64,000 bases of DNA from Mycobacterium sp. E3198 (GTDB taxonomy: Bacteria; Actinomycetota; Actinomycetes; Mycobacteriales; Mycobacteriaceae). The notes beneath the pieces are model-generated. The model was given only the letters and a program-made list of their open reading frames with translations. It had not been told where the DNA came from and did not search any database. The stretch is taken from NCBI RefSeq assembly GCF_001667015.1, contig NZ_LZIS01000027.1, positions 34,737 through 98,736 of the forward strand, written 5' to 3'. This document shows, piece by piece, positions 50,297 through 62,575 of this stretch; position 1 is the first letter of the stretch; the number at the start of each line of letters is the position of its first letter. Position numbers and translations under genes: made by a program.

Positions 50297-50340
50297 TGAC
50301 TAAGTACTACGAGCATTCCGGGCTTTCCGGCGGTATCCAT
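50281..50340 (-). CDS. ilvB leader peptide
   Basis: A 19-residue frame, MDTAGKPGMLVVLSQRVGG, with consecutive Leu-Val-Val-Leu codons (CTC GTA GTA CTT) at positions 10-13, the branched-chain amino acids made by the operon. The ATG is about 8 nt after a -10-like TACCGT, so it may be read from a leaderless transcript. It ends within the 1:2 stem. It is comparable in principle to the leader of the Corynebacterium ilvBNC operon. Confidence 0.72.
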   Translation of the reverse strand: MDTAGKPGMLVVLSQRVGG

Positions 50341-50348
50341 AGCGTCCG

Positions 50349-50378
50349 ACGGTAGCCTTCGCACAGCTCAGGAGTCAA
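50349..50378 (-). promoter_or_regulatory. Promoter of the ilvB leader
   Basis: On the minus strand TTGACT (50378-50373), an 18-bp spacer, then TACCGT (50354-50349). The start point would fall a few bases before the leader-peptide ATG (50340). The gap to the divergent PH-domain gene is under 90 bp. Confidence 0.6.
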
Positions 50379-50425
50379 ATCCGGCCCCCGTGTGCGGCCC
50401 GGGCCCCCGGTGCGAGGATGCTCGG

Positions 50426-50803
50426 GTGGCTACCGATTCCCCCGTGGTGATCAAGGTGTCGCCGATGGCCCACTTCGCCGTCGGGTTCTTCGCCCTCGGC
50501 CTGCTGATACCGGTGCTGGCCTGGCCGGTGTGCGCGCCGCTGCTGATCATCCCGGTGGTGTTGTCCGCGTTGATCATCCGGCTGCGCACGGTCGCCGACG
50601 AGCAGGGCGTGACGGTCCGGACGCTGCTGGGCAGCCGGACGGTGCGCTGGGAGGAGATCGAGGGGCTGCGCTTTTCCCGCGGTTCCTGGGCGCGCGCCCG
50701 CCTCAAAAGCGGCGCGGAGCTGCGCTTGCCCGCCGTCACCTTCGCGACGCTGCCGCAGCTGACCGAGGCCAGCGCGGGGCGGGTGCCCAACCCCTACCGA
50801 TGA
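50426..50803 (+). CDS. cfp6: PH-domain membrane protein (CFP-6-like antigen)
   Basis: A 125-aa protein with two close transmembrane helices (about 18-50, AVGFFALGLLIPVLAWPVCAPLLIIPVVLSALII) and a bacterial PH-like domain (RLRTVADEQGVTVRTLLGSRTVRWEEIEGLRF). It corresponds to Rv3004, the low-molecular-weight antigen CFP-6. GTG 50426 is chosen for length. Its biological role is unknown. The stop lies just ahead of the convergent doxX stop. Confidence 0.85.
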   Translation: MATDSPVVIKVSPMAHFAVGFFALGLLIPVLAWPVCAPLLIIPVVLSALIIRLRTVADEQGVTVRTLLGSRTVRWEEIEGLRFSRGSWARARLKSGAELRLPAVTFATLPQLTEASAGRVPNPYR

Positions 50804-50804
50804 G

Positions 50805-51662
50805 TCAGGCGATCGGGTTGACCCCATTGAGCAGCACCCATACCGCCACGCCGGCGGCGATGCCCGCCAGCAGGGCGACGAACGACCCGATGAAGGGCCG
50901 GTGCGCCCAGCCCCGGTTCGCGTCGAGGCCGTAGCGGCCCGGTCCGCACAGGACGACCGCGGCGGCCAGGACGATCAGGGTGATCTGGTATTCGTGGCCC
51001 TGCGGCAGGAAGTACGAGTAGGCGTGGGAACGGGAGCCGCCGGAAACGGTGGCCAGCAGTTCGTTGATCAAAAACGCCAGCGCGCCCGCCGCGGCGATCG
51101 GGGTGAACAGCCCCAAGATCAGCAGCACAGCGGCCACGATCTCACCGCCCGCGCTCACGTAGGCGAGGATGTCGGCGTGGTGGTAGCCGACGTCGGACAG
51201 CGAATTCCTGAGCCCGGTCAATCCCCCGCCGCCCCACCAGCCGAACAGCTTCTGCAGCCCGTGGGCGCCGAGCACCACGCCCAGCCCGACCCGCAACAAC
51301 AGCAGACCCAGGTGTTGGGTGCCGCGCCTGCCGACGTCGCGGTGGCGGTCGTCGTCCTTGTCCGCGTCGATCTGGGCCGGCTCGGCGGCGGAGATCGCTC
51401 CCGGCTGCGCCGCCGCCTGCGGCTGCACGTACGGCAGGGGTTCCTGCTGGTCGAGCAGGTGGTATCCGCCGGTGCCCGGCCCGGCGTGCTGGTTGGGGTC
51501 CTGGTAGGGGATGACCGTGGTGGTGCCGAAATCGCCCGGGTACCCGACCGGCGTCAGGTCATCCTCGGGGTCGACCAGGCGCGCCGAGGCGGGGCGCCCG
51601 GGGACTGGCTCCGGGCTTTCGCCCGGCCGCTGCCAAGGTGCGTCATTCGATTGACTGGTCAC
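50805..51662 (-). CDS. DoxX-family membrane protein
   Basis: A 285-aa protein: a Pro/Gln-rich cytosolic N-terminal region (about 1-125) followed by four transmembrane helices of the DoxX domain (LLLLRVGLGVVLGAHGLQKLFGWWGGGGLTG, and so on). It corresponds to Rv3005c, the integral partner in the SodA-DoxX-SseA oxidoreductase complex that protects M. tuberculosis against radicals and thiol stress. GTG 51662 is preferred to an upstream start at 51722. Function here is by homology. Confidence 0.87.
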   Translation of the reverse strand: MTSQSNDAPWQRPGESPEPVPGRPASARLVDPEDDLTPVGYPGDFGTTTVIPYQDPNQHAGPGTGGYHLLDQQEPLPYVQPQAAAQPGAISAAEPAQIDADKDDDRHRDVGRRGTQHLGLLLLRVGLGVVLGAHGLQKLFGWWGGGGLTGLRNSLSDVGYHHADILAYVSAGGEIVAAVLLILGLFTPIAAAGALAFLINELLATVSGGSRSHAYSYFLPQGHEYQITLIVLAAAVVLCGPGRYGLDANRGWAHRPFIGSFVALLAGIAAGVAVWVLLNGVNPIA

Positions 51663-51883
51663 GGGTGTCAGGGTAAGGGCAAAAAGTCCTGAATCGGGGA
51701 TTTGAGCGGCGCTTTCGCGCACTTAGTCCGCCGAATCGGCCCGAATCGGTCGAAAATCGCCTTTCCGCGCGCCGGCACCGGACGAAAAGGGTGAAATCGG
51801 CGCTCGACCGGCGGCGCTTGCGCAGCCGGACACGGGGGCGGGCGTGTGGCGGCGCCGCCCGCGCAGTCCGTAGCCTGTCGATC

Positions 51884-53005
51884 ATGGGGATACGGCGCTC
51901 GGTTCGGGGCGCGCTCGCGGCGGTTTCCGCGCTGGTGCTGGTCGCGAGCGGCTGCGCGCGGTTCAACGACGCCCAGTCCCAGCCCTTCACCACCAACCCC
52001 GAACTCAAGCCCCAGCCGAGCTCGACGCCTCCCCCGCCGCCGCCGCTGCCGCCGACGCCCTTCCCCAAGGCCTGCCCGGCGCCGGGGGTCATGCAGGGCT
52101 GCCTGGAAAGCACCAGCGGCCTGATCATGGGGCCGGACAGCAAAACCGCGTTGGTCGCCGAACGCACCACCGGCGCCGTCAAGGAAATTTCCGTCAGCGC
52201 CGAGCCGAAGGTGAAGACCGTCATCCCGGTCGACCCGTCCGGTGACGGCGGCCTGATGGACATCGTGCTGTCGCCGACGTATCAGCAGGACCGGCTGATG
52301 TACGCCTACATCAGCACGCCCACCGACAATCGGGTGATCCGCGTGGCTGACGGGGACATCCCCAAGGACATCCTGACCGGGATCCCCAAGGGCGCCACCG
52401 GAAACACCGGGGCCCTGATCTTCACCAGCCCCACCACGCTGGTCGTGATGACCGGCGACGCCGGCAACCCGGCGATGGCCGCCGACCCCAGGTCGCTCGC
52501 CGGCAAGGTGCTGCGCATCGAGCAGCCGACCACCCTCGGCCAGGCGCCGCCGACGACCGCGCTGTCCGGCGTCGGCTCCGGCGGCGGCATGTGCATCGAC
52601 CCCGTCGACGGCTCGCTGTACGTCGCCGACCGCACCCCCACCGCGGATCGCCTGCAGCGCATCACCAAGACCTCGGAGGTCTCCACCGTGTGGACGTGGC
52701 CGGACAAGCCCGGCGTGGCCGGCTGCGCCGCGATGGACGGGACCGTCCTGGTCAACCTGATCAACACCAAGCTGACGGTCGCGGTGCGGCTCGACCAAAA
52801 GACGGGCGCGGTTACCGGCGAACCCGACGTCGTCCGCAAGGACACCCACGCCCACGCCTGGGCGCTGCGGATGTCGCCGGACGGAAACGTCTGGGGCGCA
52901 ACGGTCAACAAGACCGCCGGGGACGCCGAGAAACTCGACGACGTGGTGTTCCCGCTGTTCCCGCAGGGCGGTGGCTTCCCGCGGAACAACGACGACAAGA
53001 CCTAG
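51884..53005 (+). CDS. lppZ: Lipoprotein LppZ, beta-propeller type
   Basis: A 373-aa lipoprotein. The signal peptide ends in the lipobox VASGC with acylated Cys24, followed by a Pro-rich linker (about 45-65). The body resembles glucose/sorbosone dehydrogenase-type beta-propellers (GGLMDIVLSPTYQQDRLMYAYIS; NPAMAADPRSLAGKVLRIE). It corresponds to Rv3006 and has the same length as I recall for LppZ. The ATG 51884 gives a proper signal. Its stop overlaps the convergent flavin-reductase stop (CTAG). Enzyme activity is not established. Confidence 0.92.
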   Translation: MGIRRSVRGALAAVSALVLVASGCARFNDAQSQPFTTNPELKPQPSSTPPPPPPLPPTPFPKACPAPGVMQGCLESTSGLIMGPDSKTALVAERTTGAVKEISVSAEPKVKTVIPVDPSGDGGLMDIVLSPTYQQDRLMYAYISTPTDNRVIRVADGDIPKDILTGIPKGATGNTGALIFTSPTTLVVMTGDAGNPAMAADPRSLAGKVLRIEQPTTLGQAPPTTALSGVGSGGGMCIDPVDGSLYVADRTPTADRLQRITKTSEVSTVWTWPDKPGVAGCAAMDGTVLVNLINTKLTVAVRLDQKTGAVTGEPDVVRKDTHAHAWALRMSPDGNVWGATVNKTAGDAEKLDDVVFPLFPQGGGFPRNNDDKT

Positions 53006-53568
53006 ACGGGCCCGTCGAGGGTGAACCTGATGCCGTATTTGCGCGGCTCGGCGGCCGGCTTGTGCAGCACGAACCGCTCCGGCGCGGCGTGGCCGGGGTC
53101 GAGGTCGTCGAGATCGGACAGGTACAGCACGTCTTCGTAGGACTCGGGGGCCCATCCCACGACCGGTTCCACGACGTAGCCCAGGTGATCGCCGATGTCG
53201 AGCCAATACGCGGTCTTCCCGACGAACCAGCCGATCGCCTCGTCGAGAATCGGCATCCCGTGGGGGCCGGCGCGCCAGGAGCAGTGTCCGAATCTCTCCG
53301 CCTCGTCATCCGTTTCGCCGTCGAACAGCTCGGCCAGGGCGACTTGGTGCTGCGCCAACACGTGCACCGCGAGGTGCTCGGATCGGCGCACCGCGTCGCT
53401 GGTGCCGCTGCTGCGGGGGATCGCGACCAGGAAACTCGGGGGCGCCACGCTGGTCTGGCTGGCGAAACTGATCAGGCAGCCCGCCGGCTGGTCGTCGGCC
53501 CGGGAGGTCACGACGAACACCGGGCCGTCCAGCATCGCCATCAAGTCGTCGAACACACCGACCATCAT
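53002..53568 (-). CDS. Flavin reductase-like FMN-binding protein
   Basis: A 188-aa protein with the split-barrel flavin-reductase domain: GVFDDLMAMLDGPVFVVTSRADDQPAGCLISFASQTSVAPPSFLVAI, then HLAVHVLAQHQVALAELF. It corresponds to Rv3007c. The start is uncertain: ATG 53568 is used, but TTG 53592 would add 8 residues. Such proteins supply reduced flavin or act as oxidoreductases; no partner is adjacent. The H37Rv neighbour Rv3008 is not seen. Confidence 0.85.
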   Translation of the reverse strand: MMVGVFDDLMAMLDGPVFVVTSRADDQPAGCLISFASQTSVAPPSFLVAIPRSSGTSDAVRRSEHLAVHVLAQHQVALAELFDGETDDEAERFGHCSWRAGPHGMPILDEAIGWFVGKTAYWLDIGDHLGYVVEPVVGWAPESYEDVLYLSDLDDLDPGHAAPERFVLHKPAAEPRKYGIRFTLDGPV

Positions 53569-53626
53569 CGGTCCGGGCGAGGGTTTTCCCAACTGTTTGC
53601 GCGCGATCGGGCGGCCGCGCCGGCGC

Positions 53627-55138
53627 TCAGCCCTGACCGCAGGCGGCCAACACCAGTTCTCGCACCCGCGCCGCGTCGGCCTGTCCGCGGGTGGCCTTCA
53701 TCACCGCGCCGACGATCGCGCCGGCCGCGGCCACCTTGCCGCCGCGGATCTTTTCCGCGACATCGGGATTGGCGGCCAGGGCCTCATCGACGGCGGCCTG
53801 CGTGACCGAGTCGTCGCGCACCAGGGCCAGACCCCGCGCGGTCATCACCTGCTCGGGTTCGCCCTCCCCGGCCAGCACGCCCTCCACCACCTGGCGGGCC
53901 AGCTTGTTCGACAGCTTGCCCTCGTCGACCAGCGCGATCACCGCGGCGACCTGGGCCGGCGTGATGGCCAGCCCGTCCAACTCGACGTTCGCCTCATTGG
54001 CCTTCTGCACCAGGAAGTTTCCCCACCAGGCGCGGGCCTGCTCGCTCGACGCGCCGTGTTTGACGGTCTCGATGACCAGATCGACGGCGCCGGCGTTGAC
54101 CAGATCCCGCATCACCTCGTCGGAGACACCCCACTCCTGCTGAATCCGCTTGCGGCTCAACCAGGGCAGCTCCGGGATGGTCTGCCGCAATTGCTCGACC
54201 AGCTCGCGGCTGGGTGCGACGGGCTCCAGGTCCGGCTCGGGGAAATAGCGGTAGTCCTCGGCGGTCTCCTTGGTGCGGCCCGGGCTGGTGTAGCCGGATT
54301 CGTGGAAGTGCCTGGTTTCCTGGGTGATTCGGCCGCCGGAGGACAGGACGGCGCCCTGGCGCTGCATCTCGTAGCGCACGGCGACCTCGACGCTTTTCAG
54401 CGAGTTGACGTTCTTGGTCTCGGTACGGGTGCCGAACTCGGTGGTTCCCGTCGGCATCAGCGACACGTTGGCGTCACAACGCATGGAGCCCTGGTCCATC
54501 CGGACGTCGGATACGCCCAAGGCGCGCAACAGGTCTCGCAGCGCGGTGACGTAGGCCCGGGCGATCTGCGGGGCCCGGGCGCCGGCGCCGACGATCGGCT
54601 TGGTGACGATCTCGATCAGCGGCACGCCGGCCCGGTTGTAGTCGATCAGCGACGTCGTCGCGCCGTGAATCCGCCCGGTTTCGCTGCCCAGATGGGTGAG
54701 CTTGCCGGTGTCCTCTTCCATGTGCGCCCGCTCGATCTCCACCCGCCAGGTGCTGCCGTCTTCCAGCGGCGCCTCCAGATAGCCGTTGATCGCGATCGGC
54801 TCGTCGTACTGCGAGATCTGGTAGTTCTTCGGCATGTCCGGGTAGAAGTAGTTCTTCCGCGCGAAGCGGCACCAGGGCACGATCTCGCAATTCAGCGCCA
54901 GCCCGATCCGGATCGCCGACTGGACCGCCGCCTGGTTGAGCACCGGCAGCGAGCCCGGCAGCCCGAGGCATACCGGGCAGACCTGGGTGTTGGGTTCGGC
55001 GCCGAACGTGGTGGCGCAGCCGCAGAACATCTTGGTCACGGTGGACAGCTCGACATGCACCTCGAGGCCGAGGACCGGGTCGAAGCGCGCGATGACCTCG
55101 TCGTAGTCCATCAGGTCGGCCGCGGCGGCAATACTCAT
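53627..55138 (-). CDS. gatB: Asp/Glu-tRNA amidotransferase subunit B
   Basis: A 503-aa tRNA-binding kinase subunit of GatCAB, which activates Glu-tRNA-Gln (and Asp-tRNA-Asn) for amidation. [11 protein letters not shown], the zinc-type cysteines in FCGCATTFG and CPVCLGLPG, and the C-terminal YqeY-like tail are visible. The length is normal. In H37Rv pfkA and gatCA follow on the 5' side; here a ParA-like gene has been inserted between gatB and pfkA. Confidence 0.96.
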   Translation of the reverse strand: MSIAAAADLMDYDEVIARFDPVLGLEVHVELSTVTKMFCGCATTFGAEPNTQVCPVCLGLPGSLPVLNQAAVQSAIRIGLALNCEIVPWCRFARKNYFYPDMPKNYQISQYDEPIAINGYLEAPLEDGSTWRVEIERAHMEEDTGKLTHLGSETGRIHGATTSLIDYNRAGVPLIEIVTKPIVGAGARAPQIARAYVTALRDLLRALGVSDVRMDQGSMRCDANVSLMPTGTTEFGTRTETKNVNSLKSVEVAVRYEMQRQGAVLSSGGRITQETRHFHESGYTSPGRTKETAEDYRYFPEPDLEPVAPSRELVEQLRQTIPELPWLSRKRIQQEWGVSDEVMRDLVNAGAVDLVIETVKHGASSEQARAWWGNFLVQKANEANVELDGLAITPAQVAAVIALVDEGKLSNKLARQVVEGVLAGEGEPEQVMTARGLALVRDDSVTQAAVDEALAANPDVAEKIRGGKVAAAGAIVGAVMKATRGQADAARVRELVLAACGQG

Positions 55139-55173
55139 GCCGTCGATCGTAACGACGATCGACGGCTCGCCGC

Positions 55174-56325
55174 TCAGCGCCCGTGCGGCGTGCGCCGGGC
55201 CCCCAGCCGCAGGTTTCGCTGCGCGCCGTGGTCGCCAAACATGTCGGCGATCGCGGCCGCCATCTCCAGGTAGCTGCGCCTGCTGTCCTTGCTCAGCCGA
55301 TCCAGGCCGATCTCCTTGCCGTCGTGCACGTGCCGATCGAACGGCAGCACGACGGTGGCCGCGACGCGGGCGGACAACTGCTCGAGCTCCTTGGCGGCCA
55401 CCACGCCGACCCTGCCGGCCTCGACGTGGTTGATCGCCAGCACCGTCGAGGCCATCAATCGCTCATAGCCGTTGTTGCGCAACAGGTCCAGCGTCGTCTT
55501 GGTCTTTCGTATCGCGTCGATGGACGTGCTGGTGACCACCACCAGGGCCCGCGCCTCCGGCAGGACGGCGTCCATCACGGCCGAGTTGACCGCCTTGACG
55601 CAGTCCACCAACGCCACCGAATAGTGTTTGCGCAGAATCGAGAATGCCTTGACGACGTCGTGGCGCTCCAGCCGCCAGTCGGTGCGCGCATAGTCGGGCA
55701 GCCCCAGCACCTCGAGCCCGAAGCTGTTCTTGTACGTGTGGGCCCGCACGTCCGAATATTGCGTGGCGGCGTCGTCTCGGAGCAGGTCGGCCAGGCTCAG
55801 CGGGTTCCGGCGCCCGTGGCGCTCCGCCAAGTCGCCGGCATCGATGTCCATGGCGATCACCCGGTCGTCGCGCACGGCGGCGAAGGTCGAGCCCAGCGCC
55901 TCGACCACCACGGTCTTGCCGACACCGCCTTTGAGGTTGAGCACGGCGATGGGAAACGCCCCGCCGACGGGCCTGCGGATGCGGTCCCGCAGCTCCTGTT
56001 CGTACGCCGAGTCCTTGCCCGGGCCGAGATTGATTCCGGTGAGCCGGCGGATCAGTGCCCGCCAGTCGAACGGAGCCGAATCCTCGGTGTGCTGCTCGTC
56101 GAGGCTGTCGAGCGCGGTCCCGCCGACCGTCAGCTCCGGGCGGCGGCGTTGTGCGCGCCGCGCCGGAGCGGGCGTGGTGGGCGGGGGCTGCGGCACCGTG
56201 GGGGACGCCGGATCGGCGTCCACGCGCCAGCCCGGCGGCGGCCGCCCGCGGCCCGGCGGGCCCGGGGGCCCCGCCGATGCTGGCGGCTGTTGAATGACTC
56301 CGCGAAGTGAACCGCGGTTGCTCAT
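55174..56325 (-). CDS. ParA/MinD-type ATPase resembling ESX-associated EspI
   Basis: A 383-aa protein. A disordered Pro/Arg-rich N-terminus (about 1-75) leads to a MinD/ParA-like ATPase core: deviant Walker [13 protein letters not shown] near 130, switch and Walker [12 protein letters not shown], and later [17 protein letters not shown]. This architecture resembles EspI and other ESX-linked ATPases, but no ESX genes lie nearby. ATG 56325 is chosen (GGGAC 5-6 nt upstream). I do not recall it between gatB and pfkA in H37Rv. The role (cargo positioning or secretion control) is inferred. Confidence 0.82.
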   Translation of the reverse strand: MSNRGSLRGVIQQPPASAGPPGPPGRGRPPPGWRVDADPASPTVPQPPPTTPAPARRAQRRRPELTVGGTALDSLDEQHTEDSAPFDWRALIRRLTGINLGPGKDSAYEQELRDRIRRPVGGAFPIAVLNLKGGVGKTVVVEALGSTFAAVRDDRVIAMDIDAGDLAERHGRRNPLSLADLLRDDAATQYSDVRAHTYKNSFGLEVLGLPDYARTDWRLERHDVVKAFSILRKHYSVALVDCVKAVNSAVMDAVLPEARALVVVTSTSIDAIRKTKTTLDLLRNNGYERLMASTVLAINHVEAGRVGVVAAKELEQLSARVAATVVLPFDRHVHDGKEIGLDRLSKDSRRSYLEMAAAIADMFGDHGAQRNLRLGARRTPHGR

Positions 56326-56469
56326 ACGTCCCGGTATAACCGCTTCGAGCTGGGGGAAAACCACGAATATCGCGCCGACCCACCGTGAGCTGCCCGATTT
56401 GCCGGCAAATTCAGCCGGCCGTCAACTGGAAGCCGCCGGGCGTTTGCAATCGGGTCGCCACCCGGCCGA

Positions 56470-57501
56470 TCAACCGAAGAAGGCCGCCGCGTCGTCGTAG
56501 CGGCTGTCGGGCACCAGCTTGAGCTGGCGCGTCGCGTCCGCCAGCGACACCCGGCCGATGTCCTGGCCGCGCAGCGAGACCATCTGGCCGTACTCGCCGG
56601 CATGGGCGGCGTCGGCCGCGTTGACGCCGAACCGGGTCGCCAGCACCCGGTCATACGCCGTCGGGGTGCCGCCCCGCTGGACGTGCCCCAGCACGGTCAC
56701 CCGGACCTCCTTGTTGATCCGCGTCTCGACCTCGGCGCCCAGCTGCGCGGCGACACCGGTGAAGCGCTCATGGCCGAACTCGTCAATTCCGCCTTCCCGC
56801 AAGCTGATTGAGCCGGCGACCGGCTTGGCGCCCTCGGCGACGACGCAGATGAAATGCGAATCCCCGCGCTGGAAGCGGCGTTTGACGAGCCGGCAGACCT
56901 CCTCGACGTCGAAGGGCTGCTCGGGGATCAACGTCATGTGCGCGCCGGACGCCAGCCCGGCGTTCAACGCGATCCATCCCGCATGCCTGCCCATCACCTC
57001 CACCAGCATCACCCGCTGGTGGGATTCGGCCGTGCTGTGCAACCGATCGATCGCGTCGGTGGCCACGGTCAACGCGGTGTCGTGGCCGAAAGTCACATCG
57101 GTGCAATCGATGTCGTTGTCGATGGTCTTGGGCACGCCGACGACCGGAACGTTTTCCTCCGACAGCCAGTGCGCGGCGGTCAGCGTGCCCTCGCCGCCGA
57201 TCGGGATCAGCACGTCGATGCCGTTGTCGTCCAGGGTTTGCTTGATCTGGTTCAGACCGGCGCGCAGCTTGTCGGGATGCACCCGGGCGGTGCCCAGCAT
57301 CGTCCCGCCCTTGGCCAGCAGGCGGTCGTTGCGGTCGTCGTTCTGCAGCTGGATGCGCCGGTTCTCCAGCAACCCGCGCCAGCCGTCCTGGAACCCGACC
57401 ACCGACGAGCCGTACCTGGAGTCGCAGGTGCGCACCACCGCCCGGATAACGGCGTTGAGCCCGGGGCAGTCGCCGCCCCCGGTGAGAATTCCGATCCGCA
57501 T
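56470..57501 (-). CDS. pfkA: ATP-dependent 6-phosphofructokinase
   Basis: A 343-aa glycolytic kinase. The nucleotide loop [14 protein letters not shown] (8-21), catalytic [12 protein letters not shown] and effector-site GRHAGWIAL are intact. The length and order after gatA match Rv3010c. The start [10 protein letters not shown] (ATG 57501) follows a purine-rich AAAAAG. Confidence 0.96.
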   Translation of the reverse strand: MRIGILTGGGDCPGLNAVIRAVVRTCDSRYGSSVVGFQDGWRGLLENRRIQLQNDDRNDRLLAKGGTMLGTARVHPDKLRAGLNQIKQTLDDNGIDVLIPIGGEGTLTAAHWLSEENVPVVGVPKTIDNDIDCTDVTFGHDTALTVATDAIDRLHSTAESHQRVMLVEVMGRHAGWIALNAGLASGAHMTLIPEQPFDVEEVCRLVKRRFQRGDSHFICVVAEGAKPVAGSISLREGGIDEFGHERFTGVAAQLGAEVETRINKEVRVTVLGHVQRGGTPTAYDRVLATRFGVNAADAAHAGEYGQMVSLRGQDIGRVSLADATRQLKLVPDSRYDDAAAFFG

Positions 57502-57549
57502 CTTTTTATCTTGCCTGGGCGGCCCGGCGATGGCGCGACTAACGCGCGA

Positions 57550-59037
57550 CTAAGCCGTCGGGGGCGCGGGCAGCGGGCCGCGGGCCGCCTCGTACGCGAC
57601 GCCCACCCGGTACAGGCGGTCGTCGGCCAGCGCGGGGGCCATGATCTGCAGGCCGACCGGCAGGTCGTCGTCCGGCGACAGCCCCGACGGCACCGACATG
57701 CCGCAGTGGCCGGCCAGGTTGAGCGGCAGCGTGCACAGGTCGAACAGGTACATGGCCAGGGGGTCGTCGACCTTCTCACCCAGCGGGAACGCGGTGGTCG
57801 GCGTCGCGGGCGACACCAGCACGTCGACGGATTCGTAGGCCCGGTCGAGGTCGCGGGCGATCAGCGTGCGGACCTTCTGCGCCTGGTTGTAGTAGGCGTC
57901 GTAGTAGCCGGCCGACAGCGCGTAGGTGCCGATCATGATGCGCCGCTTGACCTCCGGCCCGAAGCCGGCGGCGCGGGTCAGCGCCATGACCTCCTCGGCG
58001 CTGTGGCTGCCGTCGTCACCGACCCGCAGCCCGTAGCGCATCGCGTCGAAGCGGGCCAGGTTGCTGGACACCTCCGAGGGCAGGATCAGGTAGTAGGCGG
58101 CCAGCGCGTGATCGAAGTTGGGGCAGTCGACCTCGCTGACGTCGGCGCCCAACGCGGTCAGCTGCTCGACCGCGGCCTCGAACGACGCGAGGACCCCCGG
58201 CTGGTAGCCCTCGCCGCGCAGCTGCTTGACGACGCCGATGTGCACCCCCTTGAGGTCACCGTCCGCGCCGGCCCTGGCGGCGGCCACCACGTCGGGCACC
58301 TGGGCGTCGACGGAGGTCGAGTCGCGGCCGTCGTGCCCGGCGATCACCTGGTGCAGCAACGCGGTGTCCAGCACCGTGCGCGCGCACGGCCCGCCCTGAT
58401 CCAGCGACGACGCGCAGGCGACCAGCCCGTAGCGGGACACCGTGCCGTAGGTGGGCTTGACCCCGACCGTCGCGGTCAGCGCGGCCGGCTGGCGGATAGA
58501 GCCGCCGGTGTCGGTGCCGATGGCCAGCGGCGCCTGGAACGCGGCCAGCGCCGCCGCGCTGCCGCCGCCCGAGCCGCCGGGCACCCGGTCGAGGTTCCAC
58601 GGATTGCGGGTGGGGCCGTAGGCGGAGTTCTCCGTCGAGGAGCCCATCGCGAACTCGTCCATGTTCGTCTTGCCCAGGATCGGGATACCGGCGGCACGCA
58701 CCCGCGCGGTGACGGTGGCGTCGTAGGGCGAACGCCAGCCTTCGAGGATCTTGGAGCCGCAGGTGGTGGGCATGTCGACGGTGGTGAACACGTCCTTGAG
58801 CGCCAGCGGGACCCCGGCCAGCGCCGAGGGCAGCCGCTCGCCGGCGGCCACCGCCTTATCGACGGCCGCCGCGGCGGCCAGCGCCTCGTCGGCCGCGACG
58901 TGCAGAAACGCGTGGTAGCGGTCGTCGGTCGCGGCGATGCGGTCCAGGCACGCCCGGGTGATCTCCGTCGAGGAGAGCTCCTTCGCGGCGATGCGGGCGG
59001 CCAGCGTCGCGGCGTCGGAGCGCACGATCTCGCTCAC
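57550..59037 (-). CDS. gatA: Asp/Glu-tRNA amidotransferase subunit A
   Basis: A 495-aa amidase subunit that releases ammonia from glutamine for GatB. The Ser-cisSer-Lys triad is intact: Lys81 (ALKDVF), Ser156 (GGSGGGS) and Ser180 ([12 protein letters not shown]). GTG 59037 overlaps the gatC stop as GTGA and gives the expected length (M. tuberculosis 494 aa). Confidence 0.97.
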   Translation of the reverse strand: MSEIVRSDAATLAARIAAKELSSTEITRACLDRIAATDDRYHAFLHVAADEALAAAAAVDKAVAAGERLPSALAGVPLALKDVFTTVDMPTTCGSKILEGWRSPYDATVTARVRAAGIPILGKTNMDEFAMGSSTENSAYGPTRNPWNLDRVPGGSGGGSAAALAAFQAPLAIGTDTGGSIRQPAALTATVGVKPTYGTVSRYGLVACASSLDQGGPCARTVLDTALLHQVIAGHDGRDSTSVDAQVPDVVAAARAGADGDLKGVHIGVVKQLRGEGYQPGVLASFEAAVEQLTALGADVSEVDCPNFDHALAAYYLILPSEVSSNLARFDAMRYGLRVGDDGSHSAEEVMALTRAAGFGPEVKRRIMIGTYALSAGYYDAYYNQAQKVRTLIARDLDRAYESVDVLVSPATPTTAFPLGEKVDDPLAMYLFDLCTLPLNLAGHCGMSVPSGLSPDDDLPVGLQIMAPALADDRLYRVGVAYEAARGPLPAPPTA

Positions 59038-59333
59038 TCGGCGTCCCCCAGGATCTGCGGCACGGCGAAGCGGCCGTCGACGGCTTCGGGCGCCGCGGCC
59101 AGCGCCTCGGCCTGCGTCAGGCACGGCGTCGTCTCGTCGGGGCGGGTGACGTTGACGTCCTTGAGGGGGTTGTCGGTCGGTTCGACGCCCGTGACGTCGA
59201 CGGCCTGGATCTGGCTGACGTGGGTCAGGATGGCGTCGAGCTGGCCGGCGAAGCTGTCCAGCTCGCCGTCGGTCAGCGCCAGCCGGGCCAGCCGGGCGAG
59301 GTGCGCCACGTCGTCGCGGGAGATCTGAGACAC
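59034..59333 (-). CDS. gatC: Asp/Glu-tRNA amidotransferase subunit C
   Basis: A 99-aa subunit that holds GatA and GatB together. The N-terminal helix [43 protein letters not shown] is the family pattern. It leads the gatC-gatA pair with a GTGA overlap. The neighbouring divergent gene encodes an ACT protein. Confidence 0.95.
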   Translation of the reverse strand: MSQISRDDVAHLARLARLALTDGELDSFAGQLDAILTHVSQIQAVDVTGVEPTDNPLKDVNVTRPDETTPCLTQAEALAAAPEAVDGRFAVPQILGDAE

Positions 59334-59479
59334 GACAGGACAGCCTATCCAGATGGTCGCGACCCGCTGCGCCCGGCGTCGCCGCGCTTGCGATCGCTGC
59401 TACCGGGGCCGCCGCGACGGCCGGGCACGCAGGGTTCGCCGAAATGTCGCGGATACATAGCTGTGCGACAGTGTTGGCC

Positions 59480-60136
59480 GTGCCGTCGTATCTCTTGCGC
59501 ATCGAGCTGGCCGACCGCCCGGGCAGCCTGGGGTCGCTGGCGGTGGCGCTCGGCTCGGCGGGCGCCGACATCCTGTCGCTCGACGTGGTGGAGCGCAGCT
59601 CGGGGTACGCGATCGACGACCTGGTCATCGAGCTGCCGCCGGGGGCGATGCCCGACCGGCTGATCACCGCGGCCGAGTCGCTGCCCAACGTCCGGGTGGA
59701 CAGCGTCCGGCCGCACACCGGCCTGCTGGAGGCCCACCGCGAGCTGGAGCTGCTCGACCATGTCGCCGCCGCGGGCGACAACGCCGCCCGGCTGCAGGTC
59801 CTCGCGAACGAGGCGCCCAGGGTGCTGCGGGTCAGCTGGTGCACCGTGCTGCGCGGCTCGGGTGGCGAGCTCGAGCGCCTCGCCGGCAGCCCGGGCGCTC
59901 CCGAAACCAAGGCGGATTCGGCGCCCTGGCTGCCGATCGAGCGCGCGTCGGCGCTCGACGGGAGCGCCGAGTGGGTGCCGCAGGCGTGGCGCGACATGAA
60001 CATGACGATGGTCGCGGCTCCGCTGGGCGATCCGCACACCGCGGTGGTGCTGGGCCGCCCCGGCCCGGAATTCCGGCCGTCGGAGGTGGCCCGGCTGGGC
60101 TACCTGGCCGGGATCGTCGCGACCATGCTGCGCTGA
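59480..60136 (+). CDS. ACT-domain protein
   Basis: A 218-aa protein with an N-terminal ACT domain (about 1-75; [35 protein letters not shown]), the amino-acid-sensing fold, and a C-terminal GAF-like region without clear motifs. GTG 59480 matches the length of the homologue Rv3013 (218 aa); an upstream TTG or GTG would add 12 residues. It lies between divergent gatC and convergent ligA. The ligand is unknown. Confidence 0.88.
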   Translation: MPSYLLRIELADRPGSLGSLAVALGSAGADILSLDVVERSSGYAIDDLVIELPPGAMPDRLITAAESLPNVRVDSVRPHTGLLEAHRELELLDHVAAAGDNAARLQVLANEAPRVLRVSWCTVLRGSGGELERLAGSPGAPETKADSAPWLPIERASALDGSAEWVPQAWRDMNMTMVAAPLGDPHTAVVLGRPGPEFRPSEVARLGYLAGIVATMLR

Positions 60137-60140
60137 CGCG

Positions 60141-62234
<2,094 letters not shown>

Positions 62235-62260
62235 CTATCGAAGGGCACCGACGGGCCGGC

Positions 62261-62575
62261 TCACTCCTCGACGTACGCCCGCAGCCGGTCGACCGCGGCG
62301 TCCCAGCGGCGCGACAACGCGGTGAGGTAGTCGCTCGCCTGCGCCAGCGGCTCGGTCCGCACGGTCCAGACGCGCTCCCGGCCCCGACGGCTGCTGGCGA
62401 CCAGTCCGGCCGACTCGAGCAGTTGCAGGTGCTTGCTGGCCGCCTGCCGCGTGACCGGAATGACCTCGCTGACTTGCGAAGTCGAGCTCGGCCCGACCTC
62501 GCAGAGCCGCACGATGATGCGCAACCGATTGGGATCCCCGAGCGCGTCGAAGATCGGCGCGGCGACCGCGCTCAT
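62261..62575 (-). CDS. ArsR-family winged-helix regulator
   Basis: A 104-aa repressor. The winged helix (PIFDALGDPNRLRIIVRLCEVGPSSTSQVSEVIPVTRQAASKHLQLLESAGLV) is canonical ArsR/SmtB, but no metal-ligand cysteines or histidines appear, so a metal effector is unlikely. ATG 62575 overlaps the SRPBCC stop as ATGA, so the pair is coupled. Twin palindromes upstream of the operon (63060-63122) are the probable operators, making it autoregulated. Confidence 0.9.
   Translation of the reverse strand: MSAVAAPIFDALGDPNRLRIIVRLCEVGPSSTSQVSEVIPVTRQAASKHLQLLESAGLVASSRRGRERVWTVRTEPLAQASDYLTALSRRWDAAVDRLRAYVEE

Noticed and set aside
50204..50340. A T-box or metabolite riboswitch upstream of ilvB
   Set aside because: No T-box or known aptamer features are visible; the peptide frame and terminator explain the region as an attenuator.
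56854..59328. An 824-codon plus-strand frame over pfkA, gatA and gatC
   Set aside because: It is antisense to three well-supported genes and has no domain-like sequence.
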